NCBI GenBank assembly: GCA_030695025.1
Contig: JAUYTX010000093.1
Location: forward strand, 1 to 40,840
DNA from: Bacteroidales bacterium
Lineage (GTDB): Bacteria > Bacteroidota > Bacteroidia > Bacteroidales > UBA932
DNA: 40,840 nt
Direction: 5' to 3'
Below are positions 28,563-38,527 of the stretch, in pieces. Position numbers and translations under genes: made by a program. The notes beneath the pieces are model-generated. The model saw only the letters and a program-made list of their open reading frames with translations. It searched no databases and was not told the origin of the DNA. Within the stretch, counting starts at the first letter, position 1, and every line of letters begins with the position of its first letter.

Positions 28563-29834
28563 TTATTCTTCACTTCTGACTATAGTCTGACTTCTGTCCG
28601 GCCCCAGAGAGATAATTTTGATTGGAACTCCAACCTCTTTCTCAATAAATCGCACATAGTTCATAAATTCAAACGGAAGGTCCTCCTCTTTTGTAACCTT
28701 TGTAAGGTCCCGCTTCCATCCTTTAAACTCTTTATAAACAGGCTCAATCTGAGCGAAAGTGTCGTAAGGAAAAGAATCGGTAAGTTCTCCGTTTACTTTA
28801 TATTTAACGGCAATCTTAACTGTGTCGAAAGCGTCAAGAACATCTGCTTTCATCATTATAAGATTGTCCACACCATTTATCATAACTGCATACTTCAATG
28901 CAACCATATCAAGCCATCCTGTTCTTCTGGGTCTGCCGGTTGTTGCTCCAAACTCTGCACCAACCTCTCTGAGTTTTTCTCCGGTTTCATCAAAAAGTTC
29001 TGTAGGAAATGGTCCGCTGCCAACTCTGGTACAATATGCTTTGAAAATACCGGAAACCTTACCAATGTGTCTGGGGGCAATTCCGAGGCCAATGCAGGCA
29101 CCAGCGCATGTTGTAGTAGATGACGTTACAAAAGGGTAAGAGCCAAAATCCACATCCAACAGTGAACCTTGTGCACCCTCTGCCAAAACCCTTTTTGCTT
29201 CGTTAAGAACATTGTTAATGTAATACTCTCCGTCAATAAGGTTAAAGCCCTTTAAATACTCGATTGCATCCATCCAGGCAGATTCGTTTTCATCTATATT
29301 ATAGTTGTAATCGAACTGCTTAAGAAACGATACGTGTTTATTCTTAAGATTTTGAAATCTTTCTGCAAAGTTGCCGGATAGGATATCACCCACTCTCAAT
29401 CCGTTACGGCCGGTCTTGTCCATGTATGCAGGACCGATACCCTTTAGGGTAGAACCGATTTTTGAAGCACCTTTGGCCTGCTCCGATGCGGCATCAATTA
29501 TTCTGTGGCTTGGAAGAATCAGATGGGCCTTTTTAGAAATCAAAATTCTCTCTTTTACAGGAACGCCTATCTCTTCCAGTTTTCTACACTCGTCAAGAAA
29601 GGTAAGAGGGTCAATTACAACACCGTTTCCAATAATATTTTGTGTGTTTTTTCTGAATACTCCGGAGGGGATGGTATGCAGTACAAATTTCTTATCCTCA
29701 AACTGAAGAGAGTGCCCTGCGTTGGGACCTCCCTGGAATCGTGCTATTACGGGATAGCCATTAGCTAAAACATCCACAATTTTTCCCTTCCCTTCATCTC
29801 CCCATTGGAGACCCAGTACTACATCAACTTTCAT
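28563..29834 (-). CDS. purA: Adenylosuccinate synthetase
   Basis: This 423-residue enzyme makes adenylosuccinate from IMP, aspartate and GTP, the first committed step to AMP. The N-terminal GLQWGDEGKGKIVD motif (residues 8-21) contains the catalytic Asp13. The family signature GIGPAYMDKTGRNGLRVGD and the C-terminal part with KADVLDAFD are present, and the length is normal. It starts 17 bp after ssb. Confidence 0.97.
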   Translation of the reverse strand: MKVDVVLGLQWGDEGKGKIVDVLANGYPVIARFQGGPNAGHSLQFEDKKFVLHTIPSGVFRKNTQNIIGNGVVIDPLTFLDECRKLEEIGVPVKERILISKKAHLILPSHRIIDAASEQAKGASKIGSTLKGIGPAYMDKTGRNGLRVGDILSGNFAERFQNLKNKHVSFLKQFDYNYNIDENESAWMDAIEYLKGFNLIDGEYYINNVLNEAKRVLAEGAQGSLLDVDFGSYPFVTSSTTTCAGACIGLGIAPRHIGKVSGIFKAYCTRVGSGPFPTELFDETGEKLREVGAEFGATTGRPRRTGWLDMVALKYAVMINGVDNLIMMKADVLDAFDTVKIAVKYKVNGELTDSFPYDTFAQIEPVYKEFKGWKRDLTKVTKEEDLPFEFMNYVRFIEKEVGVPIKIISLGPDRSQTIVRSEE

Positions 29835-29851
29835 ATCAAAATTTATAATTA

Positions 29852-30304
29852 TTAAAATGGCAGATCATCCGTATCCGGCATATCTGCAAGGTTATTATTG
29901 CCGGCGTTCATGATATCTTCTGCTTTTGGAGAAGATGGAGCCTGCTCTCTGTCGGGGCCTCTTCTGTCATCACCGGCTCTGTCAAGAAGAACGATACTGT
30001 CGGCAAAAATTTCGGTTGCATATTTCTTTTCACCGGTATTTTTATCGTTCCAACTGTTTGTTCTTATACGGCCTTCGATATAGAGTTTTGACCCTTTATG
30101 TATATATTTTTCGGCCAGATCTGAAAGAGAGCGCCAGCACACAATATTGTGCCATTCGGTCTGCTCCTGAAGATCTCCCGATTTTGTTTTAAACTTCTCT
30201 GATGTTGCCAGAGGAAATCTGGCCACAGATGAATTGCTTGCAAGGTGCCGTATGTCCGGATCCTTCCCAACATTACCAATTAGCATTACCTTGTTTAATG
30301 ACAT
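29852..30304 (-). CDS. ssb: Single-stranded DNA-binding protein
   Basis: This 150-residue protein has an OB fold at about 1-105 (NKVMLIGNVGKDPDIRHL; YIHKGSKLYIEGRIRTNSW) and a disordered tail ending in the acidic tip DTDDLPF, which recruits partner proteins. It is a cytoplasmic protein of replication and repair. A -7-like TATCTTTG lies 23 bp before the ATG, so ssb-purA may also have its own promoter. Confidence 0.96.
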   Translation of the reverse strand: MSLNKVMLIGNVGKDPDIRHLASNSSVARFPLATSEKFKTKSGDLQEQTEWHNIVCWRSLSDLAEKYIHKGSKLYIEGRIRTNSWNDKNTGEKKYATEIFADSIVLLDRAGDDRRGPDREQAPSSPKAEDIMNAGNNNLADMPDTDDLPF

Positions 30305-30326
30305 AATTACCCGTTTTTAGTTCTGA

Positions 30327-30334
30327 CAAAGATA
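30327..30334 (-). promoter_or_regulatory. Candidate -7 element (TATCTTTG) before ssb
   Basis: It is an exact TAnnTTTG match just after the aroE stop, implying a leader of about 15 nt. No TTTG is found at the -33 spacing, so the assignment is tentative. Confidence 0.4.
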
Positions 30335-30341
30335 AAAAAAA

Positions 30342-31091
30342 TTAGCAATTTACAGCCACCATTTTCATGGCATTAAGGTCCGGTTTAATGCCCGTAAAAA
30401 GCATGAACGAAGGTATCGCCTGAGAAACAAGCCACTCCCTACCGGAAATGTATTCGATACATTTTTTTGAATTCAGGTTGGGATTTTTATAGTTTGCCTC
30501 AAAAATTGTAAGGTTTCTAAAATCTGCAGTCTCTAAACCCATTAGTGGCTCATCAATAGTATAAAGAAGCAGGTGACTGTTTTTTAATAAATCTGAAATT
30601 TGCTCTGCAGGCTGATAGCTTACATTGAACTGTTTTGCCAAATCTTCTGCTTTTTTAACTGTCCGGTTTACAACAGTTACCTCCATTCCCAGGTCTTTTA
30701 ATGCCAAAACAGCTGCCCGCGCAGCACCGCCTGCACCCGCAACTACAGCCTTGCCCGATTTAAAACCTCTGGCAGAGAGCGGGTCTTTAACGCCATAATA
30801 ATCTGTATTATAACTTATTAATTTACCGTTACTGTTAAGTATTAGATTTGTTACGCCAATTTTTTGTGAAATTTCATCATGATCATCACAGAAATCCATA
30901 AAGCTCTCTTTGTATGGAGAGGTTATATTTGCTCCTTTGTAACCGTTTGACAGAAATATGTCAAGTGCTTTCGCGGCATCATCACTCTCAATAAGCCCGT
31001 AAATCCAATCTGTATCAGGATAGGCTGCTCTGAAGAGTGCAGGACTCAAGCTCTTTGATACATTATTGCCTATAAGTGCGAATTTGTACAT
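30342..31091 (-). CDS. aroE: Shikimate dehydrogenase
   Basis: This 249-residue enzyme reduces 3-dehydroshikimate to shikimate with NADPH. The shikimate-binding Ser14 and Ser16 (SKSLSP), catalytic Lys61 (NITSPYKESF), Asp97 (NTDYYGV) and nucleotide loop GAGGAARAA are all in place. I chose the ATG at 31091 (MYKFALIGNNVSKS). The longer frame to 31136 would overlap the preceding methyltransferase gene and adds 15 residues without family match. It is a little shorter than E. coli AroE (272). aroK lies elsewhere in the window (35.3 kb), so two steps of the shikimate pathway are seen in separate operons. Confidence 0.93.
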   Translation of the reverse strand: MYKFALIGNNVSKSLSPALFRAAYPDTDWIYGLIESDDAAKALDIFLSNGYKGANITSPYKESFMDFCDDHDEISQKIGVTNLILNSNGKLISYNTDYYGVKDPLSARGFKSGKAVVAGAGGAARAAVLALKDLGMEVTVVNRTVKKAEDLAKQFNVSYQPAEQISDLLKNSHLLLYTIDEPLMGLETADFRNLTIFEANYKNPNLNSKKCIEYISGREWLVSQAIPSFMLFTGIKPDLNAMKMVAVNC

Positions 31092-31098
31092 TATAAAG

Positions 31099-31896
31099 TC
31101 AGGTATTCTTAAATCCTCTCTGTCTGAGAGCCTCAAAACAAATTACTGCAGCTGATACAGAAACATTCAAAGAGTCAAGTTTTCCGCTCATAGGAATTTT
31201 TATCCTGTGGTGGGCTCTCTCCCTCCAGTATGTGGTCAAACCTTCGGACTCTGTGCCCAGTACCAGGGCCATTGGACCCGAAAGATCTGTTTTATGGTAC
31301 CATTCGGCGGCCTGAAGTTCTGCGGTGTAAATTTTTATATTATTTGCCACAATCCATTCGTAAGCCTGTTGCGATGTGCAGGCAAAGACATTTCGTGAAA
31401 ATATCCCACCAATGCTTGATCTTATAACATTAGGATTGTATATATCGGTTTGTGGGTCGCATATTATCACTGCATCGGCGTTGGCAGCATCGGCAGTCCT
31501 GATTACAGCCCCCAGGTTACCCGGTTTCTCGACACTCTCAAGTACCAGAACAAGAGGATTATTGCCGGGTTTAAAACCAGAGAGTATTAACTCTCGCTGT
31601 CTCATGACTGCAATTATACCTTCGGTACCATCTCTGTAAGCCACTTTGGAGTATAGCTCCTTGTTGACAGAGTAATAGCGAGACGCCTTAATATCTGTAA
31701 GATTAGCCTCATCAAATATTTCAGAACAGAAAAAAATCTCTTCGCATTCAAAGCCCGCGTTAAGTGCATTTGAAATTTCCCTCTTACCTTCTACGGTAAA
31801 CAGCCCTTTTTCCCTTCTCTCTCTTGATTTTTCTCCAAGAAGGATAAGGTCTTTAATTTTTGGGTTTTTGAATGACGAGAGCTGATCTATATACAT
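31099..31896 (-). CDS. TrmH/SpoU-family RNA 2'-O-methyltransferase
   Basis: This 265-residue protein has an N-terminal substrate-binding domain (SRERREKGLFTVEGKREI) and a SPOUT catalytic domain. The three SpoU motifs are present: VEKPGNLGAVIRTADAA, VLGTESEGL and IPMSGKLDSLNVSVSAAV. Members methylate ribose 2'-OH in rRNA or tRNA using S-adenosylmethionine. The exact target (for example the 23S rRNA guanosine methylated by RlmB) cannot be decided from the sequence. It stops with TGA, 7 bp before the aroE start, and lies 9 bp after lysS. Confidence 0.93.
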   Translation of the reverse strand: MYIDQLSSFKNPKIKDLILLGEKSRERREKGLFTVEGKREISNALNAGFECEEIFFCSEIFDEANLTDIKASRYYSVNKELYSKVAYRDGTEGIIAVMRQRELILSGFKPGNNPLVLVLESVEKPGNLGAVIRTADAANADAVIICDPQTDIYNPNVIRSSIGGIFSRNVFACTSQQAYEWIVANNIKIYTAELQAAEWYHKTDLSGPMALVLGTESEGLTTYWRERAHHRIKIPMSGKLDSLNVSVSAAVICFEALRQRGFKNT

Positions 31897-31905
31897 TATA
31901 AATAA

Positions 31906-33459
31906 TTATTCTCCTGATTCTCCTGACTCCTGATTCTCTTGTTTGCCACCCTTTTCAGGACGCATTTGCGGGAAAAAGAGAACATCCTGTATTGAGTGAG
32001 TATCTGTCAGGAACATTGTAAGGCGGTCAAGACCTATACCCATTCCGGAAGTCGGAGGCATACCGTATTCAAGAGCTCTTACAAAATCCATATCTATGAA
32101 CATAGCCTCATCGTCACCTTTGTCTTTCAGTTTAACCTGCTCGCGGAATCTGTCAAGCTGATCAACCGGGTCGTTTAGCTCACTGTATGCATTGGCAAGC
32201 TCTTTCCCGTTTACGAACAGTTCGAATCTCTCAGTTAGCGCAGGGTTTGAACGATGTCTCTTTGTAAGAGGCGATGTTTCTACCGGATAGTCTGTTATAA
32301 AGGTAGGCTGGATTAGGTGTTGTTCACAGTATTCACCAAAAATGGCATCAATCAATTTACCTATGCCCATGGTATTGTTCACGGGAACATTAAGTTTTTG
32401 ACAAACAACTCTTAACTCATCCTCACCCATTCCTGCAACATCTACCCCGGCATACTCTTTAATAGCATCCAGCATTGGCAGTCTTCTGTATGGAGCCTTA
32501 AACTCAATCTCCTTATCCGACAACTTAAGCAATGTTTTATTATGCAGAGCAAGGGCAACCTTCTCAATCATCTGCTCAACAAACTCCATCATCCAGAAAT
32601 AGTCCTTGTATGCAACATATATCTCAAGAACTGTAAATTCAGGATTGTGGGTTCTGTCCATGCCCTCATTTCTGAAGTCTTTCGAGAATTCATATACTCC
32701 TGTAAAACCACCAACAATTAGTCTTTTCAGATACAGTTCGTTGGCAATTCTCAAGTAGAGAGGAATATCCAGAGCGTTATGATGTGTGATGAATGGCCTT
32801 GCAGTTGCTCCTCCGGGAATAGGTTGAAGAATAGGGGTCTCAACCTCAAGATAGCCGTGGTTGTTGAAGAACTCACGCATTGTATTCATTATTTGGGTAC
32901 GCTTAATGAACACATCTCTTACCTGAGGATTCACAATCATATCAACATATCTCATTCTGTAACGCTGCTCAGGATCTGTAAAAGCATCGTACTTCTGACC
33001 CTCCTTCTCCTTCACAATCGGAAGCACCCTAAGTGATTTGCTAAGAACCTTAAGCTCTTGAGCATGAACCGAAAGTTCTCCGGCATTTGTGATAAATGCA
33101 TAACCCTTTATTCCAACGATGTCTCCAATGTCAAGCAGCTTTTTGAAAACCGTATTATACATGGTTTTATCTTCACCCGGGCAGATGTCGTCTCTCTTAA
33201 TATAAACCTGAATTCTGCCTGTTTCGTCCTGGATCTCCATAAATGAAGCGGCACCCATTATTCTGCGGGTCATAATTCTCCCGGCAATTGATATCTCCTG
33301 CAGATTCTTCTCTTCTGCATTGTATTTATCTTTGATCTCCTGAGTGGTAATGTTTACATCATACGCCTCTGCGGGGTAGGGCTCAATGCCAATTTCCCTC
33401 ATTGCCAACAGCGATTCTCTTCTAATAATTTCCTGTTCGTTATACTCAGTAAATTCCAT
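31906..33459 (-). CDS. lysS: Lysyl-tRNA synthetase, class II
   Basis: The protein is about 517 residues. It has an N-terminal OB-fold anticodon-binding domain ([20 protein letters not shown]) and the class II catalytic core with motif 2 ([20 protein letters not shown]) and motif 3 ([15 protein letters not shown]). I prefer the ATG at 33459 ([17 protein letters not shown]). The ATG at 33471 would sit only about 6 nt after the predicted transcription start. The C-terminal tail ([13 protein letters not shown]) is low-complexity. It heads the run lysS to feoB. Confidence 0.95.
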   Translation of the reverse strand: MEFTEYNEQEIIRRESLLAMREIGIEPYPAEAYDVNITTQEIKDKYNAEEKNLQEISIAGRIMTRRIMGAASFMEIQDETGRIQVYIKRDDICPGEDKTMYNTVFKKLLDIGDIVGIKGYAFITNAGELSVHAQELKVLSKSLRVLPIVKEKEGQKYDAFTDPEQRYRMRYVDMIVNPQVRDVFIKRTQIMNTMREFFNNHGYLEVETPILQPIPGGATARPFITHHNALDIPLYLRIANELYLKRLIVGGFTGVYEFSKDFRNEGMDRTHNPEFTVLEIYVAYKDYFWMMEFVEQMIEKVALALHNKTLLKLSDKEIEFKAPYRRLPMLDAIKEYAGVDVAGMGEDELRVVCQKLNVPVNNTMGIGKLIDAIFGEYCEQHLIQPTFITDYPVETSPLTKRHRSNPALTERFELFVNGKELANAYSELNDPVDQLDRFREQVKLKDKGDDEAMFIDMDFVRALEYGMPPTSGMGIGLDRLTMFLTDTHSIQDVLFFPQMRPEKGGKQENQESGESGE

Positions 33460-33483
33460 TACTATAAACATTTTAATAAGCTA

Positions 33484-33514
33484 CAAAAGTAATTTTTTTT
33501 ATCTATTTCCCGAA
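33484..33514 (-). promoter_or_regulatory. Predicted lysS promoter (TTCG-N19-TACTTTTG)
   Basis: On the minus strand TACTTTTG (33484-33491) matches TAnnTTTG, and a TTCG (one mismatch to TTTG) lies 19 bp upstream at 33511-33514. It shares the 67-bp divergent gap with recJ. Confidence 0.6.
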
Positions 33515-33523
33515 ATTAATCGT

Positions 33524-33531
33524 TAACTTTG
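33524..33531 (+). promoter_or_regulatory. Predicted recJ -7 element (TAACTTTG)
   Basis: It is an exact TAnnTTTG match only 7 bp before the recJ ATG. A start site at the usual distance would fall within 1-3 nt of the ATG. No -33 TTTG is seen at the expected spacing. Confidence 0.5.
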
Positions 33532-33538
33532 CGAGGAT

Positions 33539-35275
33539 ATGGCCATAGATAAAAAATGGATAGTAAGAGAGCCGGGCAACCCGGCACTGGTAAGACAACT
33601 TGCTTCGGAGCTTGGAATTGACCAGACTCTTGCAAACCTTTTAGTACAAAGAAAAATAAAGTCACAATCTGAGGCCAGGGCTTTTTTGAAACCCCAGCTT
33701 GAACAGTTACACGATCCATTTCTGATGAAAGATATGGACAAAGCTGTGGCAAGACTCACAACGGCACTCGAATCAAAAGAGAAAATTCTTATTTACGGTG
33801 ATTATGATGTAGACGGTACCACAGCCGTCTCTCTTGTTTACTCTTTTCTGAGAAAGTATGGCGAGGATAATCTTGAGTACTATATTCCAAACAGATATAC
33901 AGAAGGTTACGGGATATCATACAAGGGTATCGACTGGGCAAGCGAGAACGGATTCACTTTAATAATTGCACTTGATTGCGGCATTAAAGCTGTAGAGAAG
34001 GTAAATTATGCAAAGGAGAGAGGCATTGACTTTATTATCTGCGATCACCACCTACCTGACGAATTTCTACCCGAAGCTTCAGCAGTTCTGGACCCTAAAA
34101 GGATGGACTGCTCTTATCCATTTGACGACCTATCGGGTTGCGGTGTAGGGTTTAAGTTTATGCAGGCATTTGCCTCAACAAAAAGCATCCCCTTTGAAAG
34201 CCTCCTCCCTTTGCTCGATCTTTTGGTTGTAAGCATAGCATCTGACCTTGTCTCTATTACCGGGGAAAACAGGGTGTTGGCATACTACGGTCTAAAACAG
34301 CTTAATCAATCACCCCGAAAGGGTCTGCTGTCAATTATCAAGCTTTCAGGTCTGGAAAAGCACATGATTACAATTGATGATATTGTATTCAAGATAGGCC
34401 CCAGGATAAATGCTGCAGGAAGAATGGAATCGGGGAAAACAGCTGTTGACCTTTTAACCTCCCGCAACGACAATGACGCGAGAACCATCGGAGATACAAT
34501 TAATACTCACAATAACGACAGAAAAAACGAAGACAGAAAGATCACACTGGAGGCCAGTGAAATGGCAACAACAGTTTCTGGCTTTGCAAATAAAAAATCA
34601 ACAGTCGTTTATAACCCTGACTGGCACAAAGGTGTGCTTGGAATTGTTGCATCCCGCCTAGTTGAAAACTATTACAAGCCAACTATCGTTTTATGCCGCT
34701 CAAACGGCTTTATTACCGGTTCGGCAAGAAGCATTCCGGGTTTTGACCTCTATGACGCAATAGAAAATTGCTCTGATCTTCTTGAGAATTTTGGAGGGCA
34801 CATGTATGCAGCAGGGCTGACTCTTAAAGAGGAAAATTTTGAGCTGTTCAGCCAAAGATTTGAGGATTTTGTGGCATCTAAGATAACTGCCGAGATTCTT
34901 ACTCCGGTTATAAATATTGATACATATCTTGATTTCAAACAGATTACTCCAAGATTCTTCAATGTTTTAAAGCAGTTCCAGCCTTTTGGTCCGGGTAATC
35001 TCTCACCTGTATTTATATCGGAAAGGGTTTATGATAATGGAAACGGGAGAAAAGTGGGCTCTGAATCGGGGCACCTTAAACTGGAGTTAATTCAGGAAGA
35101 TGACTTCCACAGACATATATCAGCAATAGCCTTCAACAGGTCTGAACATTTTGAACACCTTAAATCAGGAAATCCGGTAGATATATGTTATTCGATTGCA
35201 GAAAATTACTACAGAGGGATTGCCAATCTGCAGTTAAGAGTGAGAGATATCAAGCTTATAGAAGACCCTATCTAG
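33539..35275 (+). CDS. recJ: Single-strand-specific 5'-3' exonuclease RecJ
   Basis: This 578-residue exonuclease acts in recombination and mismatch repair. It has DHH-phosphoesterase motifs: YGDYDVDGTTAVSL (about residue 84), IICDHH (about 168) and GRMESG, followed by the DHHA1 motif FGGHMYAAGL and a C-terminal OB-like domain. The N-terminus (LASELGIDQTLANLLVQRKI; LHDPFLMKDMDKAV) is typical of Bacteroidota RecJ, which fixes the start at 33539. It diverges from lysS and converges with aroK, with only 8 bp between their stop codons and no clear terminator in the gap. Confidence 0.96.
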   Translation: MAIDKKWIVREPGNPALVRQLASELGIDQTLANLLVQRKIKSQSEARAFLKPQLEQLHDPFLMKDMDKAVARLTTALESKEKILIYGDYDVDGTTAVSLVYSFLRKYGEDNLEYYIPNRYTEGYGISYKGIDWASENGFTLIIALDCGIKAVEKVNYAKERGIDFIICDHHLPDEFLPEASAVLDPKRMDCSYPFDDLSGCGVGFKFMQAFASTKSIPFESLLPLLDLLVVSIASDLVSITGENRVLAYYGLKQLNQSPRKGLLSIIKLSGLEKHMITIDDIVFKIGPRINAAGRMESGKTAVDLLTSRNDNDARTIGDTINTHNNDRKNEDRKITLEASEMATTVSGFANKKSTVVYNPDWHKGVLGIVASRLVENYYKPTIVLCRSNGFITGSARSIPGFDLYDAIENCSDLLENFGGHMYAAGLTLKEENFELFSQRFEDFVASKITAEILTPVINIDTYLDFKQITPRFFNVLKQFQPFGPGNLSPVFISERVYDNGNGRKVGSESGHLKLELIQEDDFHRHISAIAFNRSEHFEHLKSGNPVDICYSIAENYYRGIANLQLRVRDIKLIEDPI

Positions 35276-35283
35276 CCACAAAA

Positions 35284-35802
35284 CTAAAGCAGAGTTATAA
35301 TTTTGCCAACAACCTCGCTTATTGTGAGGTTATCTACATTTACAACCGCCTTTGAAACATCGAGATAGCCAGCCTCTCTTACCGAAAGCATATCAAATAT
35401 CTTTTCTGACATCTGCTCAGGAGTGAGGTTTTTCATTAGCGGCCTGCTCTTATGGCTTTTAATAATCCTGTTTTGTAAAGTTATTTCATTTGCCTTGAGA
35501 TAGATGCAAAAAGTATTCTCTTTGATTAATTTTCTATTTTTTTCAGAAACCAAGGCTCCTCCACCAAGAGAGAGTACATGATTTTGATCTTTATTACCAG
35601 AGATAAATTGTTCAAGAGCCTCCTCTTCTACCTTTCTGAATTCAGCCTCTCCTTTGGTTGCAAAAAGAGTCTCAATTGTCTGAGAACATTTGTGTTCAAT
35701 AATTTTATCAAGATCGGTATACTTGCAATATAAAAACAACGATAGCCTTTCGGCAATTGTGCTCTTACCTACACCCATAAAACCTGTCAGGGCAATTATC
35801 AT
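35284..35802 (-). CDS. aroK: Shikimate kinase
   Basis: This 172-residue kinase phosphorylates shikimate using ATP. It has Walker A GFMGVGKST at residues 7-15, LSLGGGALV in the shikimate-binding region, and the lid segment SHKSRPLM. I set the start at the ATG at 35802 (MIIALTGFMG). The longer open frame to 35922 lies inside parC in another frame and has no family match. It begins 10 bp after the parC stop, as the last gene of the operon. Confidence 0.94.
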   Translation of the reverse strand: MIIALTGFMGVGKSTIAERLSLFLYCKYTDLDKIIEHKCSQTIETLFATKGEAEFRKVEEEALEQFISGNKDQNHVLSLGGGALVSEKNRKLIKENTFCIYLKANEITLQNRIIKSHKSRPLMKNLTPEQMSEKIFDMLSVREAGYLDVSKAVVNVDNLTISEVVGKIITLL

Positions 35803-35812
35803 AATCTTTAGT

Positions 35813-38506
35813 TTAGAAGAGGGTAGGCGATGGGTCTGTTTGATGAGGAGTATCAGTCTCTTTTTCAGTTGAATCCGGCTCGATTTCATCTGCAACATTT
35901 GAAAGATCACCTCCGTTTTCAATTATCTCAATATTACTCTCCTTTTGAAGAGGTTCGATAAATGCAACGTTTCCAACTTCGAATGTAGTGATTCTCTTTC
36001 CCTTTGCCCTAAAGCTCTTGCATGCAATAAACTCATCGGCATCAATAACTTCAGCCATGCGTTTATGGTGTTTGCCGGTAAAGTTAACCTCTATCCGAGG
36101 ATACCTGTCCGAGGATATTGCAACCATGTATGAACCGGGAGAGTCACCTATAAAAAGTTGTACAGTATTGTCATTTGGTTCGAAGCAGAATCTTTTGAGA
36201 TAGAACGAAGACTGTTCTCCATCAAAGTATAATGCAGTATAAATCTTGTGATAATCAAGCTTTTCTATTGAAAAAATATCTCCCTGATATCTGTTGCTCA
36301 GATCAAAGTTTGTGGTGTAGTATTCACCGTTTTTGCAAATTACCAAAATGTGGTCATCTGCCAGGAACTCACCCAGAAACTGACCTCTGGAATCGGTGTT
36401 AAGTCTGTTGATGTCAAGATCAAACCAAATAGACTGACCCCCGAATTGTGAAATCCCCTTTGACTTAAGCTGTATCTTATGGATAGGATTTTTACTCAGA
36501 ATATTACCCATAGAGCCTCTGCCTTTTATAGCAAGCGCAGCAAAATCGAATTCAAAAATGAGCTTTTTGAGTTTAGGCCGAGGCTTTAAAAAGATCTTAA
36601 GAACCTCTGCTTCGCCATTAGGATTTGAGGTAAACCAGAGAACCTGACTGCCCTCTTTTCCCTGTGACAGGTCGTACTCCTTATCTCTTGTAACACCGGT
36701 CACAGCAAATCGCTTTACAAAAACCTCACCCCCCTTGCCATTACGATATACAGCGTTGTAAATGGTTCTCTCATCATTTCTGATAAATACCCCTACATGA
36801 ATAATATCTCTGCCCACAAATTGTTTCTCTGCAATCCTGGAAACAGAGTATTTGCCATTTTTGAGGAAGACTATAATATCATCAATATCCGAACACTCGC
36901 AGACAAATTCTGCATTCTCATCCCTTTTGAGATCCATTCCCACAAAACCCTCTGTGCGATTTACATATAATTTTGCATTGGCCGCAACAACCTTGGTCGC
37001 ATGAATGGTTTCGAAACTACACAGCTCTGTTTTTCTGGGGTATGCAGCCCCGTATTTTTTCTTAAGCTGAGTGTAATACTTAATGGTGTATTGCGTAAGG
37101 TGTTCAAGGTTGTAATTAACCTCTTCCATCTCAGCCTCAATTTTTAAGATGGCATCTTCCAGTTGCTTGACGTCAAACATAGAAATTTTCCTAACCGGCT
37201 TCTCTACCAGTTTAAGAACATCTTCCCTTGTAACTTCCCGTTTTAGATTCTTCTCATATTTTTTAAGCTCTTCCTCAACAGTCGCAAGCTGATCCTCCCA
37301 ACTTTTGGCATCCTTCTCAAGTAACCGGTACACCCTCTCTTCAAAGAAAATCTTCTCCAAAGATGTGTAGTGCCAGTTATCATTCAACTCTGCAAGACGA
37401 ATATCAAGTTCCATCTTGAGAAGCGATCTTGTTTTGTCGGTATTGTGCCTGAGTATAACATCTACCCCTATGAAATGAGGATTGTTTTCTACAATAACAC
37501 AGGCATTTGGCGAAATTGAAGTTTCGCACTCGGTGAATGCATAGAGAGCATCTATCGTTTTGTCAGGAGAGACATCGTTGTGAAGATGAACAACAATCTC
37601 TGCACCATCAGAAGTATTGTCGTCAACTTTACGGATTTTAATCTTTCCCTTATCGTTTGCCTTAAGTATTGATTCTATGAGCTTAGAGGTTGTCAGTCCG
37701 AAAGGCAACTCTGTTATTACAAGCGTTTTTTTATCAAGTTTTGAAATTCTTGCCCTGACTTTAACCGCGCCACCACGTAACCCCAGGTTGTATTTGCTGC
37801 AGTCTGCCAGTCCACCGGTAGGAAAATCAGGATAGAGTTCAAAGTCCTCCCCTTTAAGATAGGCAACAGAAGCATCTATTAGTTCGTTGAAGTTATGAGG
37901 AAGTATTTTAGAGGCAAGTCCTACGGCAATACCCTCAACCCCCATTGTAAGCAGAAGAGGAAACTTTGCCGGAAGGCTAACCGGTTCCTGGTTTCTTCCG
38001 TCGTACGACTTCATCCAACCTGTGGTCTTGGGATTGAAAAGGACTTCGTTTGCGAATTTAGTCAGACGAGCCTCAATATAACGTGGAGCAGCTGCACTGT
38101 CACCGGTAAGTGTGTTACCCCAGTTACCCTGACAGTCAACCAGAAGGTCTTTCTGCCCAATCTGCACAAGAGCGTCACCTATTGATGCATCACCATGCGG
38201 ATGGAACTGCATGGTGTGACCTATAATGTTGGCAACCTTATTGTACCTGCCGTCATCCATTCTTTTCATAGAATGGAGTATCCTCCTCTGAACAGGCTTA
38301 AGACCATCATCAATATGTGGAACGGCTCTTTCGAGAATTACATAAGAGGCATAATCGAGGAACCACTCTTTGTACATCCCGGTTATCTTGTACCTTTTGT
38401 CTCCCTCGTTTATGAGTTTATCATACTTACTGCTCTCGGCCGTATCTTCAGAAATTTCCAAAGGTTCTTCCGCCTCGAAATCGAAATCAAGATCTGGGTT
38501 GCTCAT
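35813..38506 (-). CDS. parC: DNA topoisomerase IV subunit A
   Basis: This 897-residue type IIA topoisomerase subunit cleaves and religates DNA to separate chromosomes. The catalytic Tyr143 is in AAPRYIEARL. The quinolone-contact segment reads HPHGDASIGD (102-111). The position of the usual Ser is Ala107, and the acidic position is Asp111. A coiled-coil tower (about 440-500) and a beta-pinwheel C-terminal domain follow, then an acidic tail. The Bacteroidota ParC type is recognised by the segment around DCQGNWGN and LTGDSAAAPRY. No parE or gyrase genes are in the window. It lies between era and aroK on one transcript. Confidence 0.9.
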   Translation of the reverse strand: MSNPDLDFDFEAEEPLEISEDTAESSKYDKLINEGDKRYKITGMYKEWFLDYASYVILERAVPHIDDGLKPVQRRILHSMKRMDDGRYNKVANIIGHTMQFHPHGDASIGDALVQIGQKDLLVDCQGNWGNTLTGDSAAAPRYIEARLTKFANEVLFNPKTTGWMKSYDGRNQEPVSLPAKFPLLLTMGVEGIAVGLASKILPHNFNELIDASVAYLKGEDFELYPDFPTGGLADCSKYNLGLRGGAVKVRARISKLDKKTLVITELPFGLTTSKLIESILKANDKGKIKIRKVDDNTSDGAEIVVHLHNDVSPDKTIDALYAFTECETSISPNACVIVENNPHFIGVDVILRHNTDKTRSLLKMELDIRLAELNDNWHYTSLEKIFFEERVYRLLEKDAKSWEDQLATVEEELKKYEKNLKREVTREDVLKLVEKPVRKISMFDVKQLEDAILKIEAEMEEVNYNLEHLTQYTIKYYTQLKKKYGAAYPRKTELCSFETIHATKVVAANAKLYVNRTEGFVGMDLKRDENAEFVCECSDIDDIIVFLKNGKYSVSRIAEKQFVGRDIIHVGVFIRNDERTIYNAVYRNGKGGEVFVKRFAVTGVTRDKEYDLSQGKEGSQVLWFTSNPNGEAEVLKIFLKPRPKLKKLIFEFDFAALAIKGRGSMGNILSKNPIHKIQLKSKGISQFGGQSIWFDLDINRLNTDSRGQFLGEFLADDHILVICKNGEYYTTNFDLSNRYQGDIFSIEKLDYHKIYTALYFDGEQSSFYLKRFCFEPNDNTVQLFIGDSPGSYMVAISSDRYPRIEVNFTGKHHKRMAEVIDADEFIACKSFRAKGKRITTFEVGNVAFIEPLQKESNIEIIENGGDLSNVADEIEPDSTEKETDTPHQTDPSPTLF

Positions 38507-38527
38507 TTTTTAATAAAAAAAATCTAT

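Noticed and set aside
35803-35922. N-terminal extension of aroK
   Set aside because: It lies entirely within or next to parC in another frame, and shikimate kinase homology begins at MIIALTGF.
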